A stretch of DNA of 64,000 bases, from contig NZ_JAAKZY010000031.1 of the NCBI RefSeq assembly GCF_011045015.1, positions 1 to 64,000 of the forward strand, written 5' to 3'. A program made the position numbers and the translations under genes. Source of the DNA: Streptomyces scabichelini. GTDB taxonomy: Bacteria > Actinomycetota > Actinomycetes > Streptomycetales > Streptomycetaceae. The notes below the pieces were generated by a model. That model was not told where the DNA came from, made no database searches, and saw nothing but the letters and a program-made list of their open reading frames with translations. Shown here one piece after another: positions 42,055 to 50,432 of this stretch. Positions within the stretch are counted from its first letter, which is position 1; the number at the start of each line of letters is the position of its first letter.

Positions 42055-42109
42055 CCGGGGAACTCCTTCACGTGATGCGCGCAAAGGGACGGACACTGGA
42101 GTGGGCCCG

Positions 42110-43015
42110 TCAGCCGAAGCGGCCGGAGATGTAGTCCTCGGTGCGCTGGTCGGAGGGGTTGGAGAAGATGCGTGCCGTCTCGTCGTACTCGACGAGCCGA
42201 CCGTGCCGTACGCCCTTGTCGTCGACGTCCGCGGTGAAGAAGGCGGTCCGGTGCGAAACACGCGCCGCCTGCTGCATGTTGTGCGTGACGACGATGATCG
42301 TGAACTCCACGGCCAGGTGCTCCATGAGGTCCTCGATCTTCGCGGTGGCGATCGGGTCGAGGGCCGAGCAGGGCTCGTCCATCAGGATCACCTCGGGCTT
42401 GACCGCGATGGTGCGGGCGATGCACAGCCGCTGCTGCTGACCACCGGAGAGCGCCAGCGCGGAGGTCTTCAGCTTGTCCTTGACCTCGTCCCACAGCGCC
42501 GCGTGCGTGAGGGTCTCCTCGACCAGGTCGTCCAGGTTGCCCTTGAAGCCGCCCACCCGGGGCCCGTACGCGATGTTGTCGTAGATCGACTTCGGGAACG
42601 GGTTGGGCTTCTGGAAGACCATGCCGATACGGCGCCGGACCTCGATGGGGTCGACGTCCCGGCCGTACAGATCCTCGTTGTGGTACCGGATCTTGCCCGC
42701 CACACGGGCAGTGGGCACCAGGTCGTTCATGCGGTTGAAGCAGCGGATCACGGTGGACTTGCCGCAGCCGGACGGGCCGATCATCGCGGTGATCTGACGC
42801 TCGCCGATGTGCAGGTTCACATCGCGTACGGCCTCGTGGTCGCCGTAGAACACCGACAGGCCACCGACCTCGAAGACCGGGCTGGCCAGGGACGGCGCCT
42901 CGCGATAGGAGACTCGCGGGGTCCTGGTGCCGCCGACGGAGTCGGAGGGAGAGGTCATGGAAGCCTCCTGGTCGGAGAGAACGGTGATGTCGGTGGGGTC
43001 GGATATGGAGGTCAT
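42110..43015 (-). CDS. pstB: Phosphate ABC transporter ATPase PstB
   Basis: About 301 aa. It has Walker [13 protein letters not shown], signature [15 protein letters not shown], Walker [16 protein letters not shown] and the H-loop [18 protein letters not shown] is typical of PstB. The N-terminus is about 40 residues longer than usual and includes in-frame ATGs, so the start is uncertain. It energises phosphate import by PstCA. The start overlaps or abuts the pstA stop. Confidence 0.95.
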   Translation of the reverse strand: MTSISDPTDITVLSDQEASMTSPSDSVGGTRTPRVSYREAPSLASPVFEVGGLSVFYGDHEAVRDVNLHIGERQITAMIGPSGCGKSTVIRCFNRMNDLVPTARVAGKIRYHNEDLYGRDVDPIEVRRRIGMVFQKPNPFPKSIYDNIAYGPRVGGFKGNLDDLVEETLTHAALWDEVKDKLKTSALALSGGQQQRLCIARTIAVKPEVILMDEPCSALDPIATAKIEDLMEHLAVEFTIIVVTHNMQQAARVSHRTAFFTADVDDKGVRHGRLVEYDETARIFSNPSDQRTEDYISGRFG

Positions 43016-43020
43016 GGCGA

Positions 43021-43935
43021 TCACCACTTGCGGCTGTAGCGGTTGCGGAGCCAGATCGCCAGGGAGTTCATCGCGAGCAGGATCACCAGGAGGATGACGA
43101 TCGCGGAGGCGGCCAGCGCGGTGAACTCGGCCCTCGACTGGCTGATCCAGCCGAAGATCTGGATCGGCAGCGCGGTGAACGGGCTCTCCACGCCGGTGGG
43201 GTTGAAGGTGATGAAGGTCAGCCCGCCGAGCAGCAGCAGCGGAGCCGCCTCACCGATCGCGCGGGACAGCGCGAGGATCGAGCCGGTCGCCATGCCGGGC
43301 ACGGCCGCCGGGAGCACCTGACGCCAGATCGTCTGCCACTGCGTGGCGCCCAGCGCGAGGGAGGCCTGGCGGATGGACTGCGGCACGGCGCGGATCGCCT
43401 CCCGGGAGGCGATGATCACGGTCGGCAGCACCAGCAGGGACAGGGTGAGCGAGGCGGTCAGTACGGTCTGGCCGAAGCCGAGCCCGCGGGAGATGATGCC
43501 GAGCCCGAGGATGCCGTAGACGATCGACGGAACGGCCGCCAGGTTCTGGATGTTGATCTCGATGACGCGGTTCCACCAGCGGTTGGCATCCGCGTACTCC
43601 TCCAGGTAGATGGCGGCGAGGATGCCGGTCGGCAGGCAGTACAGCGCGGTGAAGGCGATGATCCAGAGCGTGCCCATGATCGCCGACTGGGCGCCCGCGT
43701 TCGACGGGTCGATGATGTCCGGGAAGTTCGTCCAGATCCGCGAGTCGAGCCGGGGCCACGCCTCCACGACGACGTACGTGAGGAGCGAGGCGAGGAAGAT
43801 CACGCCGACCGCGAGCGACGCCCACAGGCTGAGCTGGAAGAACCGCTCCCGCAACGGGGTGCCCTTGCCCTTGAGCCGGGGCACTCCGGGGTCGTCCGCC
43901 ACGCTGACGTCTCGGTCCATGACGTTGCTCATCAC
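43021..43935 (-). CDS. pstA: Phosphate ABC transporter permease PstA
   Basis: A 304-aa membrane protein with six helices and the binding-protein-dependent permease loop ([20 protein letters not shown]). It forms the membrane channel with PstC. It overlaps the pstC stop by 4 bp and adjoins pstB. Confidence 0.95.
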   Translation of the reverse strand: MMSNVMDRDVSVADDPGVPRLKGKGTPLRERFFQLSLWASLAVGVIFLASLLTYVVVEAWPRLDSRIWTNFPDIIDPSNAGAQSAIMGTLWIIAFTALYCLPTGILAAIYLEEYADANRWWNRVIEINIQNLAAVPSIVYGILGLGIISRGLGFGQTVLTASLTLSLLVLPTVIIASREAIRAVPQSIRQASLALGATQWQTIWRQVLPAAVPGMATGSILALSRAIGEAAPLLLLGGLTFITFNPTGVESPFTALPIQIFGWISQSRAEFTALAASAIVILLVILLAMNSLAIWLRNRYSRKW

Positions 43936-44882
43936 TCGTACACCTCCCGGTACTTGCGGACCAGGCGAATGCTGACCAGGTTCATGACCAGGGTCATCAC
44001 GAAGAGCAGCAGGCCCACCGCGAAGATCGTCTGGTAGCCGGTGGAGCCGGTCGGCAGGTCACCGATACCGGCGGCGGCGATGAACGCGGTCATCGTCTGC
44101 ATGCCTTCGAGCGGGTTGAACGACAGATTCGGGCGCCCGCCCGCGGCCACCGCGACGATCATCGTCTCGCCCAGCGCCCGGGAGATGCCGAGCACGATGG
44201 CGGCGACGATGCCGGACAGCGCGGCCGGGAAGACCACCCGGGTGGACACCTGCATCCGCGAGGAGCCGAGGGCGAACGCGCCATCGCGCAGCGCGCGCGG
44301 CACGGCGTTCATCGAGTCCTCGGCGAGCGAGGCGATCGTCGGGATGATCATGACGCCCATCACGAAACCGGCCGCCAGGGCGTTGAAGACCTGCGGGCCG
44401 TCCCCGACTGGCCAGATGTCCTGGAGCAGCGGGGTGATCGCCTTCAGCGCGAAGAAGCCGTAGACGACGGTGGGGATGCCCGCGAGCACCTCGAGAACGG
44501 GCTTGAAGACGGTACGGACCCGGGGGTGGGCGTACTCGCTCAGATACACCGCCGCGCCGAGGCCCAGCGGCACGGACACCAGCAGGGCGACGAGCGTGAC
44601 CATCAGGGTGCCGGTGACCAGCGGGATGACGCCGAAGTGCGGCGGCTTGAACAGCGGTGCCCAGTTGGTGCCGGTGATGAAGTCGCCGAAGTTCACCTTG
44701 CCGAAGAACTCGCCGGCGGGCGGGATGAGGGCGATGACGATGCCGATGGTGGTCAGCACCGAGACCAGGGAGGCGGCCACCAGGAGGACCTTGATGGCCT
44801 TCTCGCCGTAACGCGGCTGGGACCGCTTCAGGAAGCCGGGGCTTCCGGAAGCGGCCCGCCGCCCAGTGACAGGGGAGCTCAT
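43932..44882 (-). CDS. pstC: Phosphate ABC transporter permease PstC
   Basis: A 316-aa membrane protein with six helices and the permease loop AEDSMNAVPRALRDGAFALG. It pairs with PstA. The start overlaps the pstS stop as TGATG, indicating tight coupling. Confidence 0.95.
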   Translation of the reverse strand: MSSPVTGRRAASGSPGFLKRSQPRYGEKAIKVLLVAASLVSVLTTIGIVIALIPPAGEFFGKVNFGDFITGTNWAPLFKPPHFGVIPLVTGTLMVTLVALLVSVPLGLGAAVYLSEYAHPRVRTVFKPVLEVLAGIPTVVYGFFALKAITPLLQDIWPVGDGPQVFNALAAGFVMGVMIIPTIASLAEDSMNAVPRALRDGAFALGSSRMQVSTRVVFPAALSGIVAAIVLGISRALGETMIVAVAAGGRPNLSFNPLEGMQTMTAFIAAAGIGDLPTGSTGYQTIFAVGLLLFVMTLVMNLVSIRLVRKYREVYE

Positions 44883-45856
44883 CAGCTCTGCTGCGCCTTG
44901 AGGGCGTCGAGGTCCTTCTTCAGCTCGGCCTCCTGCTCACTGTTCAGGGGCACGAACTGGGCCTTCTCCGCGATGTCGGCGTGGTTCTCGACGTAGAACT
45001 CGACGAACGCCTCGACCTCCGCCTTCTCCAGCGAGGTGGCCTTCGGGTAGATGAACAGCGGCCTCGAGAGCGGCTTGTAGGTGCCGTCCTGGACGGTCTC
45101 GGTGGTGGGCTCGACACAGCCGTCGCCGCCGTCGATCTTCAGGGCCTTGAGCTTGTCCTTGTTCTCCTCGTAGTAGGAGAGACCGAAGTAGCCGAGGCCG
45201 CCCTTGGAGCCGGAGACACCCTGGACGGTGACGTTGTCGTCCTCGCTCGGCGAGTAGTCGGTACGGGAGGCACCCTCTTCGCCGTTGATGGCGTCGGTGA
45301 AGTAGTCGAAGGTGCCCGAGTCGGTGCCGGCACCGAAGAGCTCAAGCTTCTCGCTCGGGAACTTGGAGTCCACCTGGTTCCAGTTGTTGACCTTGGAGCC
45401 GGGCTCCCAGATCTTCTTCAGCTGCTCGACGGTCAGGCACTCGACGAAGTCGTTGTCCTTGCTCACCACGACGGACAGACCGTCGTTGGCGACCGTGAAC
45501 TCCTCGAACGCGATGCTCTTCTTGTCACAGGCTGCCTTCTCCTCGTCCTTGATCGGACGGGAGGCGTCGGAGATGTCGGTCTCGCCGGCGCAGAACTTCT
45601 CGAAGCCGCCGCCGGTGCCGGATGTACCGACCGTGACCTTGACTCCGGAGTTCTCCGCCTGGAAGAGCTGGGCCGCCGCCGTGGACAGCGGCGCCACCGT
45701 GCTGGAACCGTCGACCTTGATGTTCCCGGCCAGCTTGCCGTCGCCACCGTCGCCCGAACCCGCATCGGAACCGCCGCACGCGCTCGCGGCCAGCAGGACG
45801 GCAGCCGTCAGAGCCAGCGGAGCCTTGGCCCGGCGCAATGAAGAGGAAATATTCAC
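44882..45856 (-). CDS. pstS: Phosphate-binding lipoprotein PstS
   Basis: A 324-aa secreted lipoprotein. The signal peptide ends ASAC with the lipid on C27. Binding loops are KVDGSSTVAPLS, GTSGTGGGFEKF, DISDASRPIKD and GAGTDSGTFDYF. It captures phosphate for PstCAB and is the first gene of the leftward pstSCAB operon. It differs from the lone PstS in having a Gly/Asp-rich linker after the lipid cysteine. Confidence 0.96.
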   Translation of the reverse strand: MNISSSLRRAKAPLALTAAVLLAASACGGSDAGSGDGGDGKLAGNIKVDGSSTVAPLSTAAAQLFQAENSGVKVTVGTSGTGGGFEKFCAGETDISDASRPIKDEEKAACDKKSIAFEEFTVANDGLSVVVSKDNDFVECLTVEQLKKIWEPGSKVNNWNQVDSKFPSEKLELFGAGTDSGTFDYFTDAINGEEGASRTDYSPSEDDNVTVQGVSGSKGGLGYFGLSYYEENKDKLKALKIDGGDGCVEPTTETVQDGTYKPLSRPLFIYPKATSLEKAEVEAFVEFYVENHADIAEKAQFVPLNSEQEAELKKDLDALKAQQS

Positions 45857-46276
45857 GACTCTCGACCCTTGTGTCTGCCGGGTACTCCGGCGATGGATCG
45901 GTGCGCAGCGCGCTCCGTTCGGACACTGTGGATCGAAGTCCGGCTATATGAACGCACGGTGTACGGAGAGTCCCTCTGGCATGAACTATAGCTAGTCATC
46001 TATATAGAAGGATCTTGTTCTATTGTCACGGAAGGGTCTCTTGAACTGCTGGTTCATCACTCGACTCCAGCGCGCGACGGGTGAACGGCTGGGAGTCGAA
46101 GGGGAAGTGGAATGCGCCGGCGCACGATGACCGGACCCGGCTGGCAAAGCACTGTTCGATCGAAGTTCACCCTTCAGTCGCCTCCGGGCGGGCGAAGGGC
46201 CCATAGCGTCCCGCATCGATGGCTGCCTATCAAGCGGGCGGCTGAGAACGATCGTCCCGATCGCGTGGAGGCAACC
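45857..46276. promoter_or_regulatory. Divergent pstS/phoX control region with PHO-box-like repeats
   Basis: On the + strand GTTCGATCGAA and GTTCACCCTTC (46154-46175) form two direct 11-nt units like the PhoP box, 102 bp before the phoX start. On the - strand GTTCACCCGTC (46078-46088) faces pstS. The stretch 45985-46025 is unusually AT-rich (ATAGCTAGTCATCTATATAG), suggesting the pstS promoter. Joint control by PhoP under phosphate starvation is likely. Confidence 0.6.
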
Positions 46277-48340
46277 GTGCACCGTCAGCCCGACGACCGC
46301 ACAGATCGCACAGGTCAACGCCCCGAGCTCCCCCTGCTCCCGAGCCACAACACCGCCCGGTCGGCGCTCACGTGCCGCTACCGGTGCGGCGACGCCTGCT
46401 CCCACGAGGCACCGAACCGCTCACTGAACCCGTACTTCGGCGACATAGTGCAGCGGGCCCTGTCCCGAAGAGGTGTACTCAAGACGGCCACCGTCGTGGC
46501 CCTGGCCACCGGCGCCGGCATGGCCACCGCGGCGGCCTCCTCCTCGGCCCCCGTCTCCGGTATACGACCGCCGCGCGGTCTGGACTTCGAGCCCGTCGCA
46601 CCGAACACCGCGGACGCCGTGACAGTCCCGGACGGCTACGCACAGCAGGTCGTCATCCGCTGGGGCGACCCGGTCCTCGCCGGAGCTCCCCGCTTCGACG
46701 CCCACAAGCAGAGCGCCAAGGCCCAGGCCCAGCAGTTCGGCTACAACTGCGACTACATGGCGCTGCTGGACCTGCCGCGCAGCCACGGCCGGCAGGTGCT
46801 CGTGGTGAACCACGAGTACACCGACGAGCAGATCATGTTCTTCGGCTACGACCCGGCCGCCCCGACCCGCGAGCAGGCCGAGATCGCCTGGGCCGCGCAC
46901 GGGCTGACCGTCCTGGTGGTCCGCGCCGACGACCGCTCGGGGCGGCTGTGGCCGGTGACCGGCGACGCGCTGAACCGCCGCATCACCGCCACCACCCCGA
47001 TCAAGTTCACCGGCCCGGCAGCAGGCAGCGACCTCCTCAAGACGAACGCCGACCCCACCGGCCACACAGTCCTGGGAACGCTCAACAACTGTGGCGGCGG
47101 CATCACCCCCTGGGGCACGGTCCTGACCGGCGAGGAGAACTTCAACCAGTACTTCGCCAACGCCGCCGCCGTCACCGACCCCACCGCCAAGCAGCGCCTG
47201 GCCCGCTACGGCCTGCCCACCGGGGCGAGCGAGCGCAAGTGGGAGCTCTTCGACGACCGCTTCGACATCGGCAAGGAGCCCAACGAGCCCAACCGCCACG
47301 GCTGGATCGTCGAGATCGACCCGCACGACCCCACCTCAACTCCCCGCAAGCGCACCGCCCTCGGCCGCTTCAAGCACGAGGCCGCCGAGCCCCGCCTGAC
47401 CCGCGACGGCCGGGTCGCCCTCTACATGGGCGACGACGAACGCTTCGACTACCTCTACAAGTACGTCTCCACCAAGACGTACAAGAAGGGCGACAGCCGA
47501 GCCGCCCGCGAGCACAACCTCACCCTGCTCGACGAAGGCACCCTGTACGTCGCCAAGTTCACCGGCGACAGCCCGGCCGCCGAGATCGACGGCACCGGAA
47601 AGCTGCCCAGCGACGGGCAGTTCGACGGCTCCGGCGAGTGGATCCCGCTCGCCACGGGCGACGTCTCGCACATACCCGGGATGAGCGCCGCAGAGGTGTA
47701 CGTCTTCACACGGCTGGCCGCCGACAAGGCGGGCGCCACCAAGATGGACCGCCCCGAGGACGTCGAGCCCCACCCGACCACCGGCCGCGTGTACGTCGCG
47801 CTGACCAACAACAAGGACCGCGGCGCCACCGGCAAGGCGGGCCCCGACGAGGCCAACCCGCGCATCGGCAACAAGCACGGCCACATCCTGGAACTGGAAG
47901 AGCGCCGCTCCGATGCCGCGGCCATGTCCTTCAGCTGGCGGCTGATGCTGGTCTGCGGCGACCCCGAGGACCCCTCGACGTACTTCGCCGGCTTCGACAA
48001 GAACCAGGTCAGCCCGATCTCCTGCCCCGACAACGTCGCCTTCGACCCGCACGGCAACCTGTGGATCGCCACCGACGGCAGCGCGCTCGGCTCGAACGAC
48101 GGCCTGTTCGCGGTGCCCGTCAAGGGCCCCGAACGCGGCCACGTCAAGCAGTTCCTGACCGTGGCGCTCGGCGCCGAGACCTGTGGCCCGATCATCACTG
48201 AGGACCGCATCCTGGTCGCCGTCCAGCACCCGGGCGAGCTGGCCGGTGCCACCGCCGAGAAGCCGGCCTCGCTCTGGCCGGACGGGCCGGGCAGTATTCC
48301 GCGGCCGTCGGTCGTGACGGTGTGGAAGGAACGCAGGTAG
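46277..48340 (+). CDS. phoX: PhoX-family secreted phosphatase (DUF839)
   Basis: A 687-aa protein. The twin-arginine signal LSRRGVLKTATVVALATGAG begins about 60 residues in; long N-terminal regions before the Tat motif are common in PhoX. PhoX-type blocks include FGYNCDYMALL, VVNHEYTDEQ, NNCGGGITPWGTVLTGEENF, RFKHEAAEP and DRPEDVEPHPTTGRVY, which carry the Ca/Fe ligands in this family. It releases phosphate from organic esters outside the cell. GTG 46277 has GGAGG 5 bases upstream, so the longer open frame is rejected. It is the last cargo gene, with its back to the transposon right end. Confidence 0.92.
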   Translation: MHRQPDDRTDRTGQRPELPLLPSHNTARSALTCRYRCGDACSHEAPNRSLNPYFGDIVQRALSRRGVLKTATVVALATGAGMATAAASSSAPVSGIRPPRGLDFEPVAPNTADAVTVPDGYAQQVVIRWGDPVLAGAPRFDAHKQSAKAQAQQFGYNCDYMALLDLPRSHGRQVLVVNHEYTDEQIMFFGYDPAAPTREQAEIAWAAHGLTVLVVRADDRSGRLWPVTGDALNRRITATTPIKFTGPAAGSDLLKTNADPTGHTVLGTLNNCGGGITPWGTVLTGEENFNQYFANAAAVTDPTAKQRLARYGLPTGASERKWELFDDRFDIGKEPNEPNRHGWIVEIDPHDPTSTPRKRTALGRFKHEAAEPRLTRDGRVALYMGDDERFDYLYKYVSTKTYKKGDSRAAREHNLTLLDEGTLYVAKFTGDSPAAEIDGTGKLPSDGQFDGSGEWIPLATGDVSHIPGMSAAEVYVFTRLAADKAGATKMDRPEDVEPHPTTGRVYVALTNNKDRGATGKAGPDEANPRIGNKHGHILELEERRSDAAAMSFSWRLMLVCGDPEDPSTYFAGFDKNQVSPISCPDNVAFDPHGNLWIATDGSALGSNDGLFAVPVKGPERGHVKQFLTVALGAETCGPIITEDRILVAVQHPGELAGATAEKPASLWPDGPGSIPRPSVVTVWKERR

Positions 48341-48356
48341 CTGAAAATCCGCCTGG

Positions 48357-48387
48357 CTGCCCGGGCCGCCTTCGGCTGCCCGGGCAG
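48357..48387 (+). terminator. Terminator after phoX
   Basis: CTGCCCGGGC, an 11-base loop, then GCCCGGGCAG: a 10-bp GC stem 16 bp after the phoX stop, just inside the transposon right end. Confidence 0.75.
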
Positions 48388-48399
48388 TGGGTGTGAGGC

Positions 48400-48488
48400 T
48401 GAGACGAATAACGCGGTCTGCCTTTGAGACAGTCAGGAGAAGTGCAGGTCAACGCGATGCGACTGGGCTGACGGGTTGAGAACCTACA
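48400..48488 (-). repeat. Transposon right end with three TGAGA repeats
   Basis: The terminal inverted repeat ends at 48488. TGAGA (TCTCA on the other strand) lies at 48477-48481, 48425-48429 and 48400-48404. Read inward, these are GTTCTCAA, TGTCTCAAA and CGTCTCAG, matching the three left-end copies. Spacing (52 and 25 bp) differs from the left end (20 and 32 bp), as in asymmetric Tn7-type ends. Confidence 0.75.
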
Positions 48489-48493
48489 ACAGG
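48489..48493. repeat. Target-site duplication ACAGG (right copy)
   Basis: ACAGG directly follows the transposon terminus at 48488 and matches 9863-9867 exactly. Confidence 0.93.
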
Positions 48494-48500
48494 GTTCGTA

Positions 48501-48508
48501 CCCGCCAC
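48501..48508. repeat. Right arm of the hairpin split by the transposon
   Basis: CCCGCCAC pairs with GTGGCGGG at 9854-9861. Before insertion the arms flanked a 13-base loop that contained ACAGG. It lies 66 bp after the amine oxidase stop and fits a terminator. Confidence 0.65.
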
Positions 48509-48573
48509 GGCCTTCACAGGAACTCGGTCGGCCGGGATCGAGACATGCCGGACGGCCCTGGATGTCGGATGCG

Positions 48574-50091
48574 TCAGAGCGCCGCCAGGACCTCCTCGGC
48601 CACCCGTTCGCCGGAGCGGACGGCGCCGTCCATGTACCCGTTCCAGAAGCCGGAGGTCTCGGTCCCGGCCCAGTGGATGCCGCCGGCGGGCTTGCGGAGG
48701 GCGGGGCCGTACTGGGTGAGGAGGCCGGGCGGGGCGTAGGCGACGGGGCCGCCGCGTGAGTAGGCCTCGTTGTCCCAGCGTTGGAGCACGAAGGAGGTGG
48801 GGGACTTGGCCTTGTCCCCGAAGTAGGTCGCGTAGCTCTTGAGGACGGCCGCCTTGACCTCGTCCGCCGGGGTGGCGTCGAGCGCGCGCATCTGGTCGGA
48901 CTCGATGAAGCCCATGAGGGCGCCGTAGGAGGCGTCGGAAGGTGAGTTGTCGAAGGTGGAGCGGACGGCGCCGGTGTCGCTGACGACCTGGCCGTTGAGA
49001 CCGTCGGCGCGCCAGAACGGGGTGTCGTAGACGGCGATCGCCTTGCCGACCGAGCCCATCGGCAGCCGCTGGCTGAGCTGGTCACGGGAGGCGGGCAGCA
49101 GCGGGTCGTACGTGATGCGCGCGGCGAGCGGCGGCGGCAGCGCGACGACGACGCGGCGGGCGCTGACGGTCAGACCGTCGGCGGTCACGGTGTACCGGTC
49201 GCCGGAGCGGGCGATGGAGCGCACCGGGGCGCTCAGGGCCACGCGGCCGGAGCCCAGTCGCTCGGCGAGCTTCAGCGGCACCTGATGCGAGCCGTTCACG
49301 AAGCGGGTGGCCTGGGCGCCGCCTGCGGTCGAGGTGAGGCGTTCCAGGGTGCCGGGGTTCGAGGCGTCGCCGGCGGCGGCGATGTAGAAGAGCACGAAGA
49401 GAAGGGAGAGTTCACGGGGTTCGGCGGAGAAGAGGGACGTACAGGCCACGTCGAGGAGGAACTTGGCGGAGGGGATGACGGCGTTGGCCCTCAGCCAGGT
49501 CTCGAAGGTCTGCCGGTCCCACTCGGCTGCCTTCGCGGCGGTCCAGGGGGCGTTGACCGGCACCTTGGTGGCCATGTCGTTGAGCATCGCCTGCACGATG
49601 GCGGCGTTGGCGAGCCCGGCCGCGTCGACGGGCGGCACCGCGCCGAGTGGCCCGTCGGTGGCGTAGGGGGTGCGCTTGCCGTCCTTGTAGAGGAGGTTGT
49701 TGCCGGTGTTGTACGTCGGGAAGGTCGCCACGCCCAGTTCGTCGGCGAGGGCCTTGATCCGGGTCTGGGTCGGGCCGATGAACTCGCCGCCCCCTTCGGT
49801 GACCCCGCCGTTCGAGAGCTTCAGGTTGACGACCCGGCCGCCGACGCGGTCGCGGGCCTCCAGGACGACCACGGACGCGCCGGCCGCCACCAGGTCGCGG
49901 GCCGCGGTGAGTCCCGCGAGCCCGCCGCCGACGATGGCGACATCGGCCTCGCGGGCGGCGGCCGCCGAGGCGGTGCCCGCGCCGGCGAGGGCGGTTGCCC
50001 CGGCGGCCCCGGCAGCGGCGGCGCCGCCGAGCAGTGAGCGTCGGGAGAGTCTTGAGGGGAGTTGTCTGGGGAGCTGTCTTTCGCGTGCCAT
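48574..50091 (-). CDS. Flavin-containing amine oxidase with Tat signal
   Basis: A 505-aa protein. The Tat signal LSRRSLLGGAAAAGAAGA is followed by the FAD motif AIVGGGLAGLTAARDL and VVLEARDRVGGRV. The C-terminal flavin block WAGTETSGFWNGYMDGAVRSG is that of monoamine/putrescine-type oxidases. It oxidises an amine to an imine with release of peroxide, outside the membrane. I chose ATG 50091 because GGAGG lies 6 bases before it; the ATG at 50097 touches GGAGG directly. Its 3' end is the backbone next to the transposon. Confidence 0.9.
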   Translation of the reverse strand: MARERQLPRQLPSRLSRRSLLGGAAAAGAAGATALAGAGTASAAAAREADVAIVGGGLAGLTAARDLVAAGASVVVLEARDRVGGRVVNLKLSNGGVTEGGGEFIGPTQTRIKALADELGVATFPTYNTGNNLLYKDGKRTPYATDGPLGAVPPVDAAGLANAAIVQAMLNDMATKVPVNAPWTAAKAAEWDRQTFETWLRANAVIPSAKFLLDVACTSLFSAEPRELSLLFVLFYIAAAGDASNPGTLERLTSTAGGAQATRFVNGSHQVPLKLAERLGSGRVALSAPVRSIARSGDRYTVTADGLTVSARRVVVALPPPLAARITYDPLLPASRDQLSQRLPMGSVGKAIAVYDTPFWRADGLNGQVVSDTGAVRSTFDNSPSDASYGALMGFIESDQMRALDATPADEVKAAVLKSYATYFGDKAKSPTSFVLQRWDNEAYSRGGPVAYAPPGLLTQYGPALRKPAGGIHWAGTETSGFWNGYMDGAVRSGERVAEEVLAAL

Positions 50092-50247
50092 GGTCATCCT
50101 CCGTCGCGGAGAGCAGGCGTACGTATGGCGGATGGAGCCGGAAAGTGAGCAGGGCTCACATCCTGGCCACCGTGGCGATTTCCGTACAGCGCTCTCGGCG
50201 CATCTGACTCAGAAGTAACACAGCGAGTACTTAAGGGAGTTGAGGCT

Positions 50248-50400
50248 CCGTACGACAGGTCCCGTATGGCGGGCCCATACGGCAGGTGCCGTGCGGCAGG
50301 GTCCCGTGCGGCAGATCCCGTACGAGGAGCCCGCACGGCAGCCCCGTACGGGCAGGTCCGTGCGGCAGCCCTGTACGGGCAGGTCCCGTACGGAAGGTGA
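50248..50400. repeat. Degenerate tandem repeat, about 14-bp unit
   Basis: About eleven imperfect copies of a unit like CCGTACGGCAGGTC (variants CCGTGCGGCAGATC, CCGTACGGGCAGGT) fill most of the 341-bp space between the amine oxidase start and the monooxygenase stop. The rest of the space has no gene. The repeat could be a protein-binding array or replication slippage; many units contain the palindrome GTAC. Confidence 0.7.
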
Positions 50401-50432
50401 CGGCACGCGTTCCGCCGGTACCGCGTTCCGTG

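Larger units (their letters stand above)
9868..48488. mobile_element. Complete Tn7-like transposon carrying defence, arsenic and phosphate cargo
   Basis: The element is 38,621 bp. The left end reads TGTAGGGTCTCAA inward and the right end, on the opposite strand, TGTAGGTTCTCAA; 12 of 13 bases agree and both begin with the TGT usual for Tn7-type ends. Both sides carry the 5-bp repeat ACAGG. The transposition genes tnsA, tnsB, tnsC and tniQ lie in order at the left end; everything else is cargo. No Cas genes and no tnsE are present, and there is a single TniQ. The ends look intact and tnsB retains a DDE triad, so the element may still be mobile. Confidence 0.93.

Noticed and set aside
48476..48520. 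A tRNA T-arm around GGGTTCGTACCC at the insertion site
   Set aside because: The restored sequence cannot form a 5-bp T stem with a 7-base loop, and no other tRNA parts flank it.
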